From the NCBI GenBank assembly GCA_030770545.1, contig CM061105.1, forward strand, positions 5,191,001 to 5,255,000: a stretch of DNA of 64,000 bases, read 5' to 3'. The notes below the pieces were generated by a model. It worked only from the letters and a program-made list of their open reading frames with translations. It was not told the DNA's origin and did no database searches. This DNA comes from Macropodus opercularis. Lineage: Eukaryota > Chordata > Actinopteri > Anabantiformes > Osphronemidae. How positions within the stretch are numbered: position 1 is the first letter of the stretch; each line of letters starts with the position of its first letter. This document shows positions 12,101 through 25,482 of the stretch, in pieces. Position numbers and translations under genes: made by a program.

Positions 12101-15100
12101 TTTCCCAGAGCCCCCACTGAGTTGCCGATGATCTTTATGAGAGTGTTGAGAGTGGGCCAGGATTTTGCCAGCTTGAAGACTCGCAACTGAAAGGGAACCA
12201 GAAAAAGATGCTACATCTTTGCAAGGGCCTGTATCTTTCAATGTAGGATTCATGTTGCATAATAGATCCATAAGCAAAATCCTGGAAAAGCTTCCTGTTA
12301 CCAATCTGAATGAGCGCAGGACAGAGAGTCCCTCTACGTTAGAAAGTCCCAACTCCATCAGACTAAGGCAAACGATGACGCCATCAAAGATGTTCCACCC
12401 CTGTTGGAAGTAATAATATGGATCGAGGGCAATCAGCTTCAGGACCATTTCAGCTGTAAAGATTCCCGTAAATACCTGGAGAAAAACACAGTGATGGAAA
12501 TAGTTCAATATTTTGACACAATACCATACCAGTGTTTCTTTTGGACTATACTGTTGTTTTACTTTTATACTTCTCATTATATATATCTCATTTCTTCCAT
12601 CCACCTTCCTGTTTCAAATCTTAAACACGAGCAGGGTTGATGAGGTTTGACCCTGTTTGACCTGAGCATCACTGGCTACAGAGCATTATCTTAACAAACA
12701 CGTTATCTTCTCCATGCTCTCGTCTGCTTTTCTGTCAACACTTAGGCAGTAAAGGGTGAAGCGCCGGGCTGCTGCCTCCTGCTTATAATAAAAACCTCTT
12801 CTTACCAGATTGCCCACTGAGAGCATGGTGTTGAACTCATCGGTCATGGGGTAGTGCTCCAGAGCCATGAAGAGGGTGTTTAGCACAATGCATATGGTGA
12901 TTCCTAAATCCAGGAAAGGGTCCATCACCATGAACTTCACCCATTCCTTCATCTGCAGCCACTGGGGGCAGCAGACCCATATCAGGTACTTTTTTGCAAA
13001 TGTGTACCAGCAGGGATGACACTTTTGCCTTGACTCCTCCAGCTCTGCAAAGACACACTAAGAGTCAATATTTGTCTGTACAATCAGATCAATACGTTCA
13101 CAAAGTCATAAAAATGACGTCCAGCAAGTCTTAGCATGAAGAATGAAACCAATGGCTTTGACTAGAAATGAATGAATCAAATGAAAACCATTGGTCTACA
13201 CAATGACAAGGACTCACCATCGATAGCATCACTGAGGAAGCTGACAGAGCTCAGGCCCCTTTTCCTGCGGACTGGAGGAGGCTCCGTCACAGTCGGGGAA
13301 GGCTGGAGGAGAAGTCTGGGAACCGTGTCCTCTGAACTGATGGGCTTCTGGTAAACACACATTATAAAGTGCTTTCTTCTCTCGTTATTGTAGGAAGGAA
13401 AAACATACTAATGAATACGTTGTGGCCATCACTCACTGTGTCTTCCCTGACCCTCTCCATGCTACGCACGGGTATGGACGTCGGTGTGTGCAGGCCCAAG
13501 GAGGTGACTCCATTCTGGTCCAGGGAGACGTTGAGCCGCCCGTTGACGTACAGGCTCGGGGTTAAAACCTGTGAGCAGTGACTCCTGACGCTGCCCGTCC
13601 TTCTCTTCCAGGGCGTCACCGTTGAGCTGGCGCGACTCCTGAAGACGTCCCCGTGAACGCTGTACTCGTCGTCAGCGTCGGCCTCCGAGTTCATTCGTGT
13701 CCGGAAGGCGCTGAAGATGCTGATCTGGCTTCCTCTTCTGGTGCTGAGCGGGTGAGAGGAGAGCGTAGCCAGCAGAGGGTGGACTGGCAGAGGAGACGGA
13801 GGAGGCTAAAGAGACCAAGCGCATATATTAGACCCTAGAACATTAAAGGCTGAGAGAACATTCAGTGTGACTGTTGACTGCTGCACCATTGGCTCCTCTG
13901 GTGGGTCACACTTCTCTTCTGCAGCTTCTTCTGCTGTTTCCTCTGACAAAGCCCTGTGAGATCTTCTTCTTCTACTGCTGCTTCGCCGTATACTTCCTGC
14001 CTTCAGGCAAAAAGGAGACAACTCTGGGGACAATACGGAGTCTGTCTCCTGAGCTTGTCTTCTTACTGCCAACTATGCATATAAAGACAATATTACTCAA
14101 ATTATATCTTTTTTTATTTGTCCTCAGCTGAGAAGAAGTGAAAGTCTTGAAAGTTTGCCTTGCACCTACTCTTTGCTCTCTTCGCAGGTGTTCCATTGCC
14201 AGCTGAAACTCCCTCTCCTTCTGCCAGGCCTCAGCAATGGTTGCCTGATTCTGCTCCTCGTAGGCCATGGCCACGACAGCCAGAATCAGGTTTACCAGGT
14301 AGAAGGAGCCCAAGAAGATCACCAGCACAAAGAATATCATGTAGGTCTTCCCTGCCGATCTCAGAGTCTGAGGGGAGCAGGCGCGAAACAAATTGTGAAA
14401 AACAAATTCACAACCTGATTCATAAGATAAGATAAATAAAAATTAAAGGTAGAAAACCAAAACACAGACTGAGAAGTGAAATGATTAGTGTCACTTTTAA
14501 GTATTTTAATTTGCTGAAGCATTAAATTGAGTTGAACTATTACAGTATTTGTAGTAAAGTGTGTGATAAACTACCACAGTATTTCACACAAGATTCAAAA
14601 TTTGCACCTGGTGGAACAGTTTTTCCCAGTAGTCTTGTGTCATGAGACGGAAAAGGGCCAGAAAGGCCCAGCCGAACGTATCAAAACTGGTGTAGCCATA
14701 GTTTGGATTTCTTCCTACTTTTAGGCAGTCAAATCCATCTGGACACTTCCTGCAACGACACAGACAGACAGAAGACAAATGTGGGAGAAGACAAATCTGC
14801 TTCGCGTTCGAGCGCACGCAGCTGGGACGGACAGACGTAGCCGTGTTAGCGTGCCGGCTGTTTTACCGGAGTCAAAACCATCTCCAGTATCTACATGTAG
14901 CCCTGTGGCCTTTGACTTCACAGGAGAGAGAAGAGGATGAGTCAGTAAGTACGTACACAGCTATCATCACCATTATTTCAGCTGAACAGGGCACTTGAAA
15001 ATTTGTTCCAGGCCGGAACACTAAAATGCACTGGAGCAAAAAGGGATTATCTTGAGCCAGATGGGTATCAAATTGCAGTTCAAAAATGTTCAGCTCGATG

Positions 15101-16188
15101 CCTCCATCTCTCATCTTCATTGTTACAATAGCGGCATTACAGCAAATATTTAAGTCCAGCAGCTGAGAACAAGCTGGGCTGCCATGTCAATCTGGGTGCG
15201 GAATAATTTCGTAATGGCTGGCAAACAGCTGGGAGGGAGAGGGATGCTGAGGGAACAGCTGTAGGTCTCACCAACCTGCCAGCTAAGCAGGAATGCTCGC
15301 TCAAATCCTGCAGCCAGGAGAAACGAGGCTGCGCGAGGCCAGCGACATCTTCCTGTCGGGCTGTTCCTCTGCTCCATGTCTCACGCTGTCACTAATCTTT
15401 TCCCCTCTGTTAATCATTAGGACTCACTCACCAAACCTACACACAGTTCAGAGCAAGTCCTCAAACAGCACAGCACTGCTAAAACTGTGAATTTGTCAAA
15501 AGTGAGTATATAGGCACATATCTATTGTGTATATACTTATATAATGGCGTTAATATTCATCCCTATTTTAAGCCTTTTCCATCAATGTATAATTTGTGAA
15601 AAAACATTGGTTATATGGACCAGAAATCACTGGATGCATGTTCAGATACTGTACAGTAGCAGCTTTCTACAGACTGGTTACTGATCAATTCCACAATGAA
15701 GAGGCCACATGCACAAACATTCATTCATTCATCTTCTTCCCCGTAGGGGTCGCGGGTGTGCTGGAGCCTATCCCAGCTGTCTATGGGTGAGAGGCAGGGT
15801 TCACCCTGGACAGGTCGCCAGTCTGTCGCAGGGCCACACATATAGACACACAACCCGTCACGCGCTCACTTACACCTACGGGCAAGGAGAGAAGCCACGC
15901 AGACACGAGGAGAACATGCAAACTCCACACAGAAAGGCCCCCGGAGACGGTGCTAACCACCACACCACCGTGCCGCCCTACGCACAAACTCATGATAACT
16001 CACTGGCAACTACAATATACAACTACTGTATAAGAACGTGAGACTTGTCTTTAACTATCAGGCTTATGTGCCAGAGGTTTCATTAGTAAGTGCTCTGGTG
16101 ACTGTTTAAGGGTTTATCCTCAAGGATAAACAAACATCCACAGCCAACATAAAGCATTAAATATGGTATGCTTCCATATTCATTTTCA

Positions 16189-16278
<90 letters not shown>

Positions 16279-19200
16279 ATACTGCATTAGTCAAGAATGA
16301 CATGTATTTATTAAAGTCTAAAGGCAATTTAATCTCAAATAGGTACGACTGCTGTAAAGCCTTAGCAAGCATTTTCCGTTTGAGAGCACGCTGCCAATTT
16401 CCTGTAGTTGGTGCAACAGAGCATCTGTCAATTGCACTACAGTGTTTTCTTCTGTCCTGGGTGGGGCTGAGGTGGTGGGTCCTGTCTCGGGCAAAAGTTG
16501 AAACTGTCTATACTGGACAGTCATAATCCTTGATGCACAGTGGCTTTAAGATGCAGAGGATAAGCATCTGCCCAAACTCTACAGCAGCAATAAGAAATTG
16601 TGTGCATGTGTATGTATGTGTGTGCGTGTGTAGTGTGTTTTTGCAAATGTGTGTTGACTCATGTCTGTGTGTGTTTGTGCTCATGTGTGTGTCATCATAA
16701 TGTATCCAAAGCTTTAATTTGGAAATCTACTCAGGGATTACTTGTTGGAATACACTCAAAAGATTAAGCATCCTCTATGTTTTACGTCCTCCATCCTGAC
16801 CTGCTTAATATCTTGCCCGTCTCCACAGCCGGCCTCAGAAAGATCTAAAATGTCACAGAAGGCAAAAGGCTGTCTCAATCCCTTTCACTGAGACATAAGT
16901 TAACCTATGTTAGATTGACCTCAGAGTCGAGACGCAGTGTTCCGCAGTTTGATGTCCCTGTGGATGTAAATACATTTTTTTTAAATGCCATAAATACCAG
17001 ATGACTGGAGATGACAGAGCAATATTGAACTTAACGCAAATCCTACTCATTGTCATCTCGTGTGAAGCCTTTAGGCCGTTCTTAACACTTAAGTGGGCTT
17101 TCGCAGCTTCACAAATGGAATAAGCGCGAACAAAAGGCACCACATCTAAAAAAAAAAAAAAAAAGCCCAACTGCAGTAACTGTGATCTTAGTGACCTACT
17201 ATTTAGTGGAGTTTGATGTCATTTCCTCCTGCATGTCTTCATCCTCTGTTTGCTCTGACTTGAGCACCAACGACCGAATCAGATTGTGCGTCTTGGGGGA
17301 TTAAGTTCCTGTGTTTTTGGAGGGTGAGATTAAAACTAAAGGGTGGGCTGCATCCTGATGCCAGGGTTGAGGCAAACTTCACTCCGACTGTTCTATTAAC
17401 TCATTAAATCGGTGACCCACGCTGGCGAAATTGCATGTGTTATTTAAAAAAAAAACAAAACTTACAGCGGACTAGCGATACCTACTGATAGCTGTTACAT
17501 CATCAAGCCTAATATCAGTATTTTATCAGTAATTTGCTATCGGCCATTATCTTGTATCATTAACTGAAGCACCTAATGGAAGCCATTTGTTGAAGCTGCG
17601 GGATTTCAGATTCACACAGATGGGTATTTAGTTCACTATAACCCTTGAACTGGGTCTGGCATGGGCAGAGTCATCCTGTTGTGCTTGTTTCAAAAGCATT
17701 TGGATTTATAGGATTATTCAGTGCGTAGGCTGAGTAGCAATATTTGGATGGTTTCACACTGTGCCTTTGATTGGGAACAAAGTCTGTCACATCACTGACA
17801 AAATAGCAGCTATGCATTTTTACATTTAGTGACATCACAGCTCAAAAGCCCAGAAATATTCTGGATACATTAAGATCACTAAGATAATTTCCACAACTGC
17901 TCCAGGTATTGATTAAACATCATCTATCAATGAATCTGTTTTCTGGTTCTTACGCTATTACAACCACATGCAGATGCCACATCCGCGGACATTATTAGAT
18001 ATTCTAAGCAATATGATATTATGCAATAGATTAACAAGCAGGACACTCACTTACCCTGCATCACTTCCATATCCACATATTAAGGCATCCTTTGCTCCTT
18101 CGATTTTGTAGAAATTATCTAAGGAAAATCGAAGAGGATTTATAATATTGATTTTTCTTCTACCTTTATTGTTATGTATTTATCATTTTTGGCTGACCTT
18201 CGCTGCTGAGAAAGTCCTCCCTCGAGCTCCAGGTTCTGTTGTTGCAGATGAAGGTTTCGTTGGGGCTATAGGAAGAGTTGATGCAGTGTGCGAGGCTGCG
18301 AACGCACTTTTGCCGCAGGAGCCCCATGAAAAGTTGCAGGCCAATAAGAGCAAACACGCTGAGACAGAAGACAGTGAGGATCATCACATCTGCCAGTTTC
18401 TTCACAGACTGGATCAAAGCGCCAACAATAGTCTTCAGACCTTGATAAAGACACAGAGACATTTTTGAAATTAGTTTTACATACGTAATGAAAACATATA
18501 TATGTGTGTGTGTGTATATATATAATTACTTGGAATAGCTTGAGCAACTGACCTGGAATAACTGAGATGGTTTTGAGTGCTCGTAGGACTCTGAAGGTTC
18601 TTAAAGCAGAGACATTTCCAAGATCGACAAACTCTGTCACATATCTGAAATTTGAAATTAAAATTAAAGAAAGTTTATTGACCTATGTGACCTTTTATTC
18701 TCACCAGCTTGAATTACACAAAAGAGTTGACTGGAACCACGAACACCAGCGTTAAAGGATAAATAAATAGGATTTAAAAAAGCTTAAAGTTACAAGATGC
18801 ATCTTAATCTCCTGAGCCCATGCGTCCGTATCTGGAGGTCTGGAGTGCGCACAACTTATGGTACACTAAAAAACTTCACGGATACGCTGCAGCCTAATCC
18901 AGCTGTCACTGGGGCAAGAGCCAGGTTAAACCCTGGACAGGTTACCAGTTTATCACAGGGCCGCATATAAAACCCATTCACACTCACACCTACAAGCAAT
19001 GTAGAGTCTCTGATTAACATGACAGAAGAGAAAAGTCTGAATCCCGGGTAATTTTTGCTGTGCCGTACCACTAAGCCACCGTAGTGATTCATCTCACCAA
19101 CAAAACTGGATCGTGTCAGTTCGAAGCAAAAACCTCAAGCTGCCTGAACTTTTAGGCTTATCTGACGTTAAATATTTATTTCAAATGAGACACAGCTAAG

Positions 19201-21909
19201 ACATTAAAATATAAATATTGCCCATAATACAAAAGAAAAGCAGATGTATGATAACCGTAAGAAGAAATTACTTCAGAAAAGAAGTCACAATAGTTTTCAG
19301 AGATGTACATCCAGCTAAAGTGATTTGCTTTTGTTTCCAAACAAAGCTATATTTCTTTCAGGATGATTGTCTCAGACAATGCAACAGCACTGAGAGGTCA
19401 CTGGTCTAATCTGCAACCATCATGGGTAGTAAGTCACGGCACAGAGATCTCTGACCTCCACAAGAGGCTTATCACCAGTCACACTGACCATGGTCACTTT
19501 GACATTACAGGAAAAATGGAAAGACACAATAGGTGGTGGGTTGTGTGCGTTTCATTACAGTCTTAATGCAAAATATGCCCCAAATCTAATATTACTCACG
19601 CCATGACAATGACCGTGAAGTCCAGCCAGTTCCACGGGTCTCTCAAGAACGTGAACGGCACTATGCAGAATCCTCTTGCTAATATCTTGATCGCTGACTC
19701 GAAGGTGTAAATGGCAGTAAAAGTATACCTGGAAAAAAAACAACCAGTGTCACGACTGAACACAAAAAACAAACCTAAACCGCAGCAAATAAGGGGACAA
19801 ATCATCTGTACAAGTTTAAATGGGAGTGATGTCAATGCAACGTATGCAACAACATGAACAGCATGCTGCAGGCTGAGACAAGCCTTCGATGATAACAGCA
19901 TGCAAACTGTTTGTATAACGTCCCAAACCCACGAACTATTCCATGCATCATGTTACTCACATGTGTACAGATTCTTCACGACTCACTGATAAAGCAACAA
20001 ACCCCAGCAAAGTCTCACATTAGAACATTTGTATTGAAGTTTTAGGACAGATAAAATCCTCAACACTGCATGTACTCACTCCAGATACTTGGTCCATTGC
20101 GCTGGGTCCGACATGGCCATGAAGCAACAATTGGTCAGTATAGTGAACATGATAAACAAGCTAAACAATGTGGAACAGAGGTTAAGGAAAATGCAACCAA
20201 TCGCACACTTTATTGTTTAGTAATTTCATTTAACGGGATGGGAGTGTACAGAGCATTATGTGTCTGTCCAAATAGTCCTGAGCCCGGCTGTATCTGTTTT
20301 AGGATAAACCATCCCTATGTGTGGGAATGGCATCACCACGTTCAGCGTTCCAGTGATCGATAATATTTTGTAAGCTATAACACGGAGGACTTCCAGAGAA
20401 AAGATTCCCTCCTGCATGTGAAGTACAAACCAGCTGTCTGAGAACTAATAGAGCCGTCACATGATGTGAAATCTCCTTGCTCTTATTTCATTTCGGAGAT
20501 TAAAAGAGGGATATGAGGGGATTTGGTTTGTGATGCCAGAGAGGACCATTACAAAGCTGTTTCAAAATTGGGACTCTGAAAAAAAATCCAACAGAAACCT
20601 ACACAGAGAATCTGTAAATATTAGAAATTGGCTTATCTGCCTGTATGAGATGCAAGCAGGAGCATCTAGACTCTTTCCAACATAAAAGTAATAGTGTGTG
20701 ATCAACTTTCCCTACTTATATTTCCTCAAAAGGTACATTGACACAGTAATGCTGTTTCTATCGTCAAAAAACGAATCATTTGAAGGGACAGAGTGAAAAA
20801 CAACCAGCTGGTATTATATGACGTGTCCGTCACAGGCACTCAGAAAGGATATGAATGGACTAAGATTTTGATGGCAATTGTTCGGATGAAGTGAAATGGA
20901 GTAAAGATGTAAAGTGCAGATGTGGCACTGAATCTGAAGATGGCTTTTCCTTTGTTGAGGACTATAAACGTCTGCAAAGAAAACAGAAACAGTACGAGTA
21001 AGAATACAAGATGTGAAGAATAGTAAACAACATTAACTATTCTTTAGTACTAATGTTACACTATTCCTCGTAATAACTAAACAAATGCAAAATAATTTCC
21101 TAAAAGCATTATTCCCTTTATGTACAAGCATAGCCGCAGCTCAGAGCCGTTTCTAAACACAGCAGGGCTCTGTCTATTATCTGGGTTAACTTTGGCCTCC
21201 AAGAAAGCAAAGGGTGTTCGTTTTCACAGTGAGTGAGGCCATTTGAGATAATGGAAGCAACTCCAAAGCGGGCTGAACCTTTCCCCAACAGATGTGTCAT
21301 TTATTTAAATATTTATTCATCTTTGGATAATCCTCCCATCCAGCAGGGCTTCACATGCCAAAACAAAGAGACCCTGAGAATGACTGCCACGTCCTCTCTC
21401 ATCGTTCCATAAGCGGCCCATTAATGGGCAGCAGCCTGATCTACCAACTCTGCAGAGCTAACATTTTCTAATCTCATTTCTGCATCCGCAAGAGAGTCAC
21501 GCTGGCTTTCCCCTCAACTAGCTGCTCTAAAACACCACGTCACAGTTTTGAACCTGCCTATTTAATCATTTGGAGTCATTTTTCTAATGATCTGTACTCA
21601 GCACCTCAGTAAAAACATTCATCCAGCGCAATACATACACACCCTCTGGTTCTTGTAATAAAACGGATCAATGTCTTCCAGCGGCACTCCAATGAGTTCT
21701 GGAGGAATGTCGCCGTAGATGCGCGGCAGCTGCTTGCCTGCCTCCAGGTCGGCCCTGGGTTTGGGCGGCTCGGCGTTCCTGTGAGTCTCCTTGCAACCCT
21801 TGGTGTTCTTGGCCCGCTCCTCCGCAATCCGCTGCTCCAAGGCAGCCAAGGATTCGCGAGTGAACCGCCGCAAGCCATCAGGACCCGTTGGTAACAGCAT
21901 GGCTGCCAT
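3162..21909 (-). CDS. scn5a-like (scn5L): Voltage-gated sodium channel alpha subunit, Nav1.5-like (26 coding exons)
   Basis: This is the pore-forming subunit for the fast Na+ current, in the plasma membrane of excitable, probably cardiac, cells. Exons from 5' to 3': 21643-21909, 20853-20971, 20080-20169, 19600-19728, 18553-18644, 18198-18440, 18055-18118, 14608-14749, 14170-14367, 13887-14072, 13437-13805, 13218-13347, 12806-13044, 12302-12475, 11830-12186, 9677-10087, 8332-8449, 8099-8253, 7828-8001, 6150-6272, 5669-5941, 5458-5511, 5240-5377, 4990-5094, 4559-4829, 3162-4393. Phases agree throughout: 1950 codons plus stop. Four S1-S6 domains, four S4 segments and the DEKA filter (QDYWE, GEW, FKGW, SAGWD) are visible. 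So are the IFM inactivation motif (5071-5079), an ankyrin-G-type motif (VPIAPGESD, exon 16), a C-terminal IQ motif and PPSY. The start lies in a good context (AAAAGATGG), and the N-terminus FTRESLAALEQR is typical. The cardiac assignment rests on linker similarity and on synteny with wdr48, gorasp1 and csrnp1. Confidence 0.95.
5095..5239 (-). other. Short AT-AC intron before the inactivation-gate exon, divergent (ATAAGT) class
   Basis: The 145-bp intron begins ATAAGTGTCA and ends TTATAC on the minus strand, joining ...NQQKRK to LGGQDIFM in phase 0. The donor resembles a U1-type site with A for G at the first base, not ATATCCTT. This fits the AT-AC class II intron described in human SCN4A, which is spliced by the major spliceosome. 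The flanking exons have the conserved SCN lengths of 138 and 105 bp. Confidence 0.9.
15721..15978 (+). repeat. Dispersed fish repeat (LINE 3'-end/SINE-like), copy 1
   Basis: This intronic copy has the landmarks of a repeat common in teleost genomes: GGAGCCTATCCCAGCTG, then GGACAGGTCGCCAGTCTGTC with GCAGGGCCACACATA, then AACATGCAAACTCCACACAG, ending CCGTGCCGCCC. It lies in the long intron between 14749 and 18055. I assign it only to an L2/CR1-like tail or a derived SINE, because the family name needs a database search. Confidence 0.65.
16189..16275. repeat. Compound (CT)n(TA)n microsatellite
   Basis: A run of CT dinucleotides (about 16190-16222) changes directly into TA dinucleotides (to about 16275). 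It lies in the 3.3-kb intron between the two exons encoding the end of the domain I pore loop. The open frames across it are artefacts of the repeat. Confidence 0.95.
18875..19088 (+). repeat. Dispersed fish repeat, copy 2 (diverged)
   Basis: A more degraded copy of the repeat at 15721-15978, in the intron between channel exons 4 and 5. CCTAATCCAGCTGTCACTGG, CCCTGGACAGG and the CAGGGCCGCATATA block are recognisable, and it ends near GCCACCGTAGTG. The same intron is where a second, mutually exclusive S3-S4 exon would be expected, and none was seen. Confidence 0.55.
20170..20852 (-). other. AT-AC intron 2 of the sodium channel, U12 type
   Basis: On the minus strand the intron starts ATATCCTTT, the canonical U12-type AT-AC donor, and ends in AC after a perfect U12 branch element TTCCTTAAC (20181-20189). 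It separates the 119-bp exon ending in ...LVH plus TC from the 90-bp exon that completes serine (TC|A). No GT-AG pair restores this frame. Intron 2 of vertebrate SCN genes is known to be minor-spliceosome dependent. Confidence 0.93.
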
Positions 21910-24900
21910 CTTTTCATCCTGATTCTCCTGTACAAGAATTTACTTACAGCTGCAGGTGGCAAAGACAAAGAGCAACAAGAAGAATGAATGATAATATTTA
22001 AGAATGATAACATAGCTTCCTTTAAGTCTGATTTATAGGATTATTCAGTTATTATTTATATGTGAATATGACTTGAATTCAATATAAAATAACAACCACA
22101 TCTTGAAAAACAGAGTGTTTGTTTCTCTACCCCCAAGTGGTCAATAAAACATTTGTGGGACTTGAACAAATACACACAGACACTATAATTTAAAGTCAGA
22201 AGACAACATTGCATCGGTTGTCTCTGATGAGAAGAATTGTCTCAGTTTGCTGAATAAAAGAACTTGCAACAAGCTGAGTAAATGTCCATCATTCAGCATC
22301 TGTATTTTAAAGGCTGAAAAAACACTGCAGCTATTTTTCTGTTGGTGCTGAGGTCCAGAAACACGATGTAAGTTCTTTACCCTTCGCGCTGACCACAAGC
22401 TTTCTGTTACCCAACTGTCTCTGTCAAACTAGGCCAACCATAGTTCTGAGTCACAGGGATTAAGGCTGCAGCCTGTAGCTCTGACCAAGGGTTTTCACCA
22501 GTGATGATTTAGCTTGGCCACCACTTGTTGTTTGCTCCCACCAAACTGGACGAGACAGCAAGGCCGGGACATTAGCATGCGCTTGCACACGCGACGCTGA
22601 GCAAGATGCAAATTCTAAAAGCGATATTCGCCTCCACTCATCCAGCGGACACATAACGTTTTAATTGAATTTAATGAGTCGTGTGTCTGGTAAACAAATA
22701 TTTGTCAAATTGTCACTTCCAGATCTGGGTTTGTCCTCCATCAACTCCTGAGGGAAATTCTGTATATGTTTCTCCATCCGTCATCCATCACGACGCTTAT
22801 CCCGCTGAGGGTCACGGGGTGGCTTGAGCCGCTCCCACTTGTCATTCTGTTAGCTTCTGAGTGCTCCACCATATTCACCGGCCTGCTAGCTGTGCCTGCC
22901 CGTTGTTTAGTCAGGAGCAGCAACAGTCACTTCCACCATCACACTGAGCACCAGCCAAGTACCTTTCACCATATACAGGGAAGATGGAAAAGTTTATGAT
23001 AAACTTCTGTCACAGCGGTGTGGCTCTACTGTGATCCACCAGGTCGTCCCTCCCCTCTGCCTGCTGCACTGTGCCACAAACTGCACAGTCCTTCAAGTGC
23101 CAGTTATTATGAAATTACAAGGAATGAACTGGAAACAGGTGGAGTCTCACCTTGAGCCAAGTGTTATCATTGATGTGAAATCAGGGCTTTATCAAACATG
23201 AACAAAGCATGAGGACAGTTTGCAGGTAATCTGATCTGATCACAAAGCCACTATATAAATACACTCCACGTTTTAGACATAGACTGAGTCTGATATTGTA
23301 ATAACTGAAAAAGCTTTACCAAAGAGAGGATTACGTTCCTACGCCCCCGTCTGATGGAGAAATACCATTGTATCCTTGTCATATTGACTAAGCTCTGTGA
23401 GTTTTCCATCTCCTCCTGTCCTGAAATGCATTGATCCCTTCACACGTTCAGCCAGACGCTAGTTATCTGCTTTCCCTTGATCTGCTTATTTGGCCCAAGT
23501 TGATCTCAGATCAGCTCGTCTCATAAACAGAATCCAGTGTTCTGTATACGGTACATAAATAGGTTATGGGCCCTTTGCAAAGCTACAAAGCAGATAAACT
23601 GTTTCAAAGCATTGATATGTCAAACGTTCACAATAATTCTCCTATGAAAGGTAAAAGTAGAGAAGCTGACCCAGCATGAAAATGCACTGTACATTATGAA
23701 TCTGCATTAAATATGCAGTGAGATATGTGTCGAGTTGGATTTGCATCAGCTTACATAAGGGAAGAAATACTAGTAAAAAAATGAACAGAGGGAAACAATA
23801 TTTTAGTTGAATGAAATTTAATTCCCACATCAGCCAGATGTGATATGATCATCATCACTTAAATAATCATGATGATTAGACTGAAAGTAGAGCAGTGTCA
23901 TTAACTGCCGGTTTTGACATGCACACGTGTTTTGTAATACTAATGTTTTAAACTCCCAGAACGGGAAGGTGAGGAATCGTTAGGCTCAGTGTGTCCATGA
24001 ACAAGATGCTGCCTCACTTTGACAACTGCTGGAAAACTGGACAACTATGTAAGATCAATAAAATGAATAATGATAATAATAACACAACTTCTTGCAATCG
24101 TTGCTTCAGAAGTCACTGTTAAGCACAAACGTTATGTCTGGACGTCTTTCTTGCTTAAAGGAAAGAGGACATGCACAGCTTACAAAGCTGCTGCTTACGG
24201 AAAAAAATTCTGTGTTCATAACAATTATCTGTTGAAATAAAACAACTTCTCTTTTCTCCGTTGCATTTGTTCAGGGACTAAAACCTTATTTTAAAGTTCT
24301 TCTAAAGTGCTCAGAGCTGATGCTCAGCAGTTCTGTCACATCACTTCAATTCCCTAGATTCATCTTCTTACTGTGACCTTCAGGGATGTGTTTTGAGTCC
24401 AGAAGGGACCAGAGACTTTACGTTTTACTTTAAAACGTCAATCTCTTTTCTCAGCCGCTTATTATTCTGTTACTAGACCTGATACCTACCTGACGCAGTG
24501 GCTCTCATCTAACAGCCTGATCTGTGAAATAGGTAGAACTCTAACAAAATTGCAAGAGGATTAATTGGCTGTAAGACCAGGCTGCTCCATCTGAAATGAC
24601 TATGTTGTTCCTATGATAATCCAACACGTGCTTTCATCCTATTCTTATTTTGGAGCCCAATAAGTTATCTATTGTGGTCTTTAATGTCCGAGTAGCTTCT
24701 GTTGCTTGATTAAATGTTACGTTTCTTATGTTATGTCTCTTCAAATGTCTTACACAGGAGTTCATTTTGTTTGTTTGCTGTTTCATGATTTGTCTGGAGT
24801 CCTGCAGGACTTTTGTGATCATAAGTGCACAGACTGATGACCTACTTATATTCCAGTGTAATTCCAGCAGATTGCCTAAATACACAGGTTACAGCAGGTA

Positions 24901-25482
24901 CAAGACCTGCAGGGAGGCAGGGGTGGTGTTTTAAGCCAGACAAAAGTATCTCATTAATAAGAAATGCTTTTTTTAAAAAAAACAAACAAGGAGCACTGTC
25001 CAAAACCGCGACATGTTGAAAATATGAGTCACATCAGTTATTTTAGAGGATCAAGGTTTTAAATGTCACGTTCTAGTTTTAGATCTCAAGTAAAGAGGGG
25101 GAAAAGCCCTTAGTCGCATATCATTATGTAACGTTTCATCCTCTGCAATTATAGAAACTGTGAAAGACGACGAATTATTAAGTTAACTTTGAAGACACAA
25201 AAACAAAAGAGCTCGATAACAATGATTGTGTGGCTGTATTTAGTGTTTTTTTATATTTTACAGGCTGTTGACAAGCATTAATGCTACAAAACAGTACTTG
25301 AATATTACTTTATTTGCATCATAATTAGTTTAGCCTTATTCTTATTTACTTGACGAACTTCTGCAGTAGTTTATTGTCGTTGGTCAGAGTAAAAACAAAG
25401 ACAACCGAACAAAAGTAATTAACAATCTGTGCGTTTTGACTTTCAAACACGTAAAAAAAGGTTCAAATTCGTGCATACTTAC
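21910..25482. other. Upstream intron/5' flank of the sodium channel
   Basis: About 3.6 kb lies between the first coding exon and the candidate noncoding exon. Apart from one dispersed-repeat fragment near 22.8 kb I see no coding exon or RNA gene. Open frames here are short and unlike any family I recognise. It is most simply the first intron of the channel. Confidence 0.5.
22785..22845 (+). repeat. Short fragment of the same dispersed fish repeat
   Basis: The stretch CGCTTATCCCGCTGAGGGTC followed by ACGGGGTGGCTTGAGCC matches the first part of the repeat family seen at 15721-15978. Only about 60 bp are recognisable. It lies upstream of the first coding exon of the channel. Confidence 0.5.

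Noticed and set aside
13972..14391. Open frame continuing the domain I S6 exon to a stop at about 13972
   Set aside because: This is read-through of a donor. Using GTAGGT at 14164-14169 and the acceptor before 14072 restores the family frame through 13887-14072.
16083..16372. Open frames with Tyr-Ile and Arg-Glu runs
   Set aside because: They are translations of the (CT)n(TA)n microsatellite in an intron.
18645..19599. Possible second copy of the S3-S4 exon (neonatal form)
   Set aside because: No second copy of the TEFV-LGNVSALR signature was found. The stretch holds a decayed dispersed repeat.
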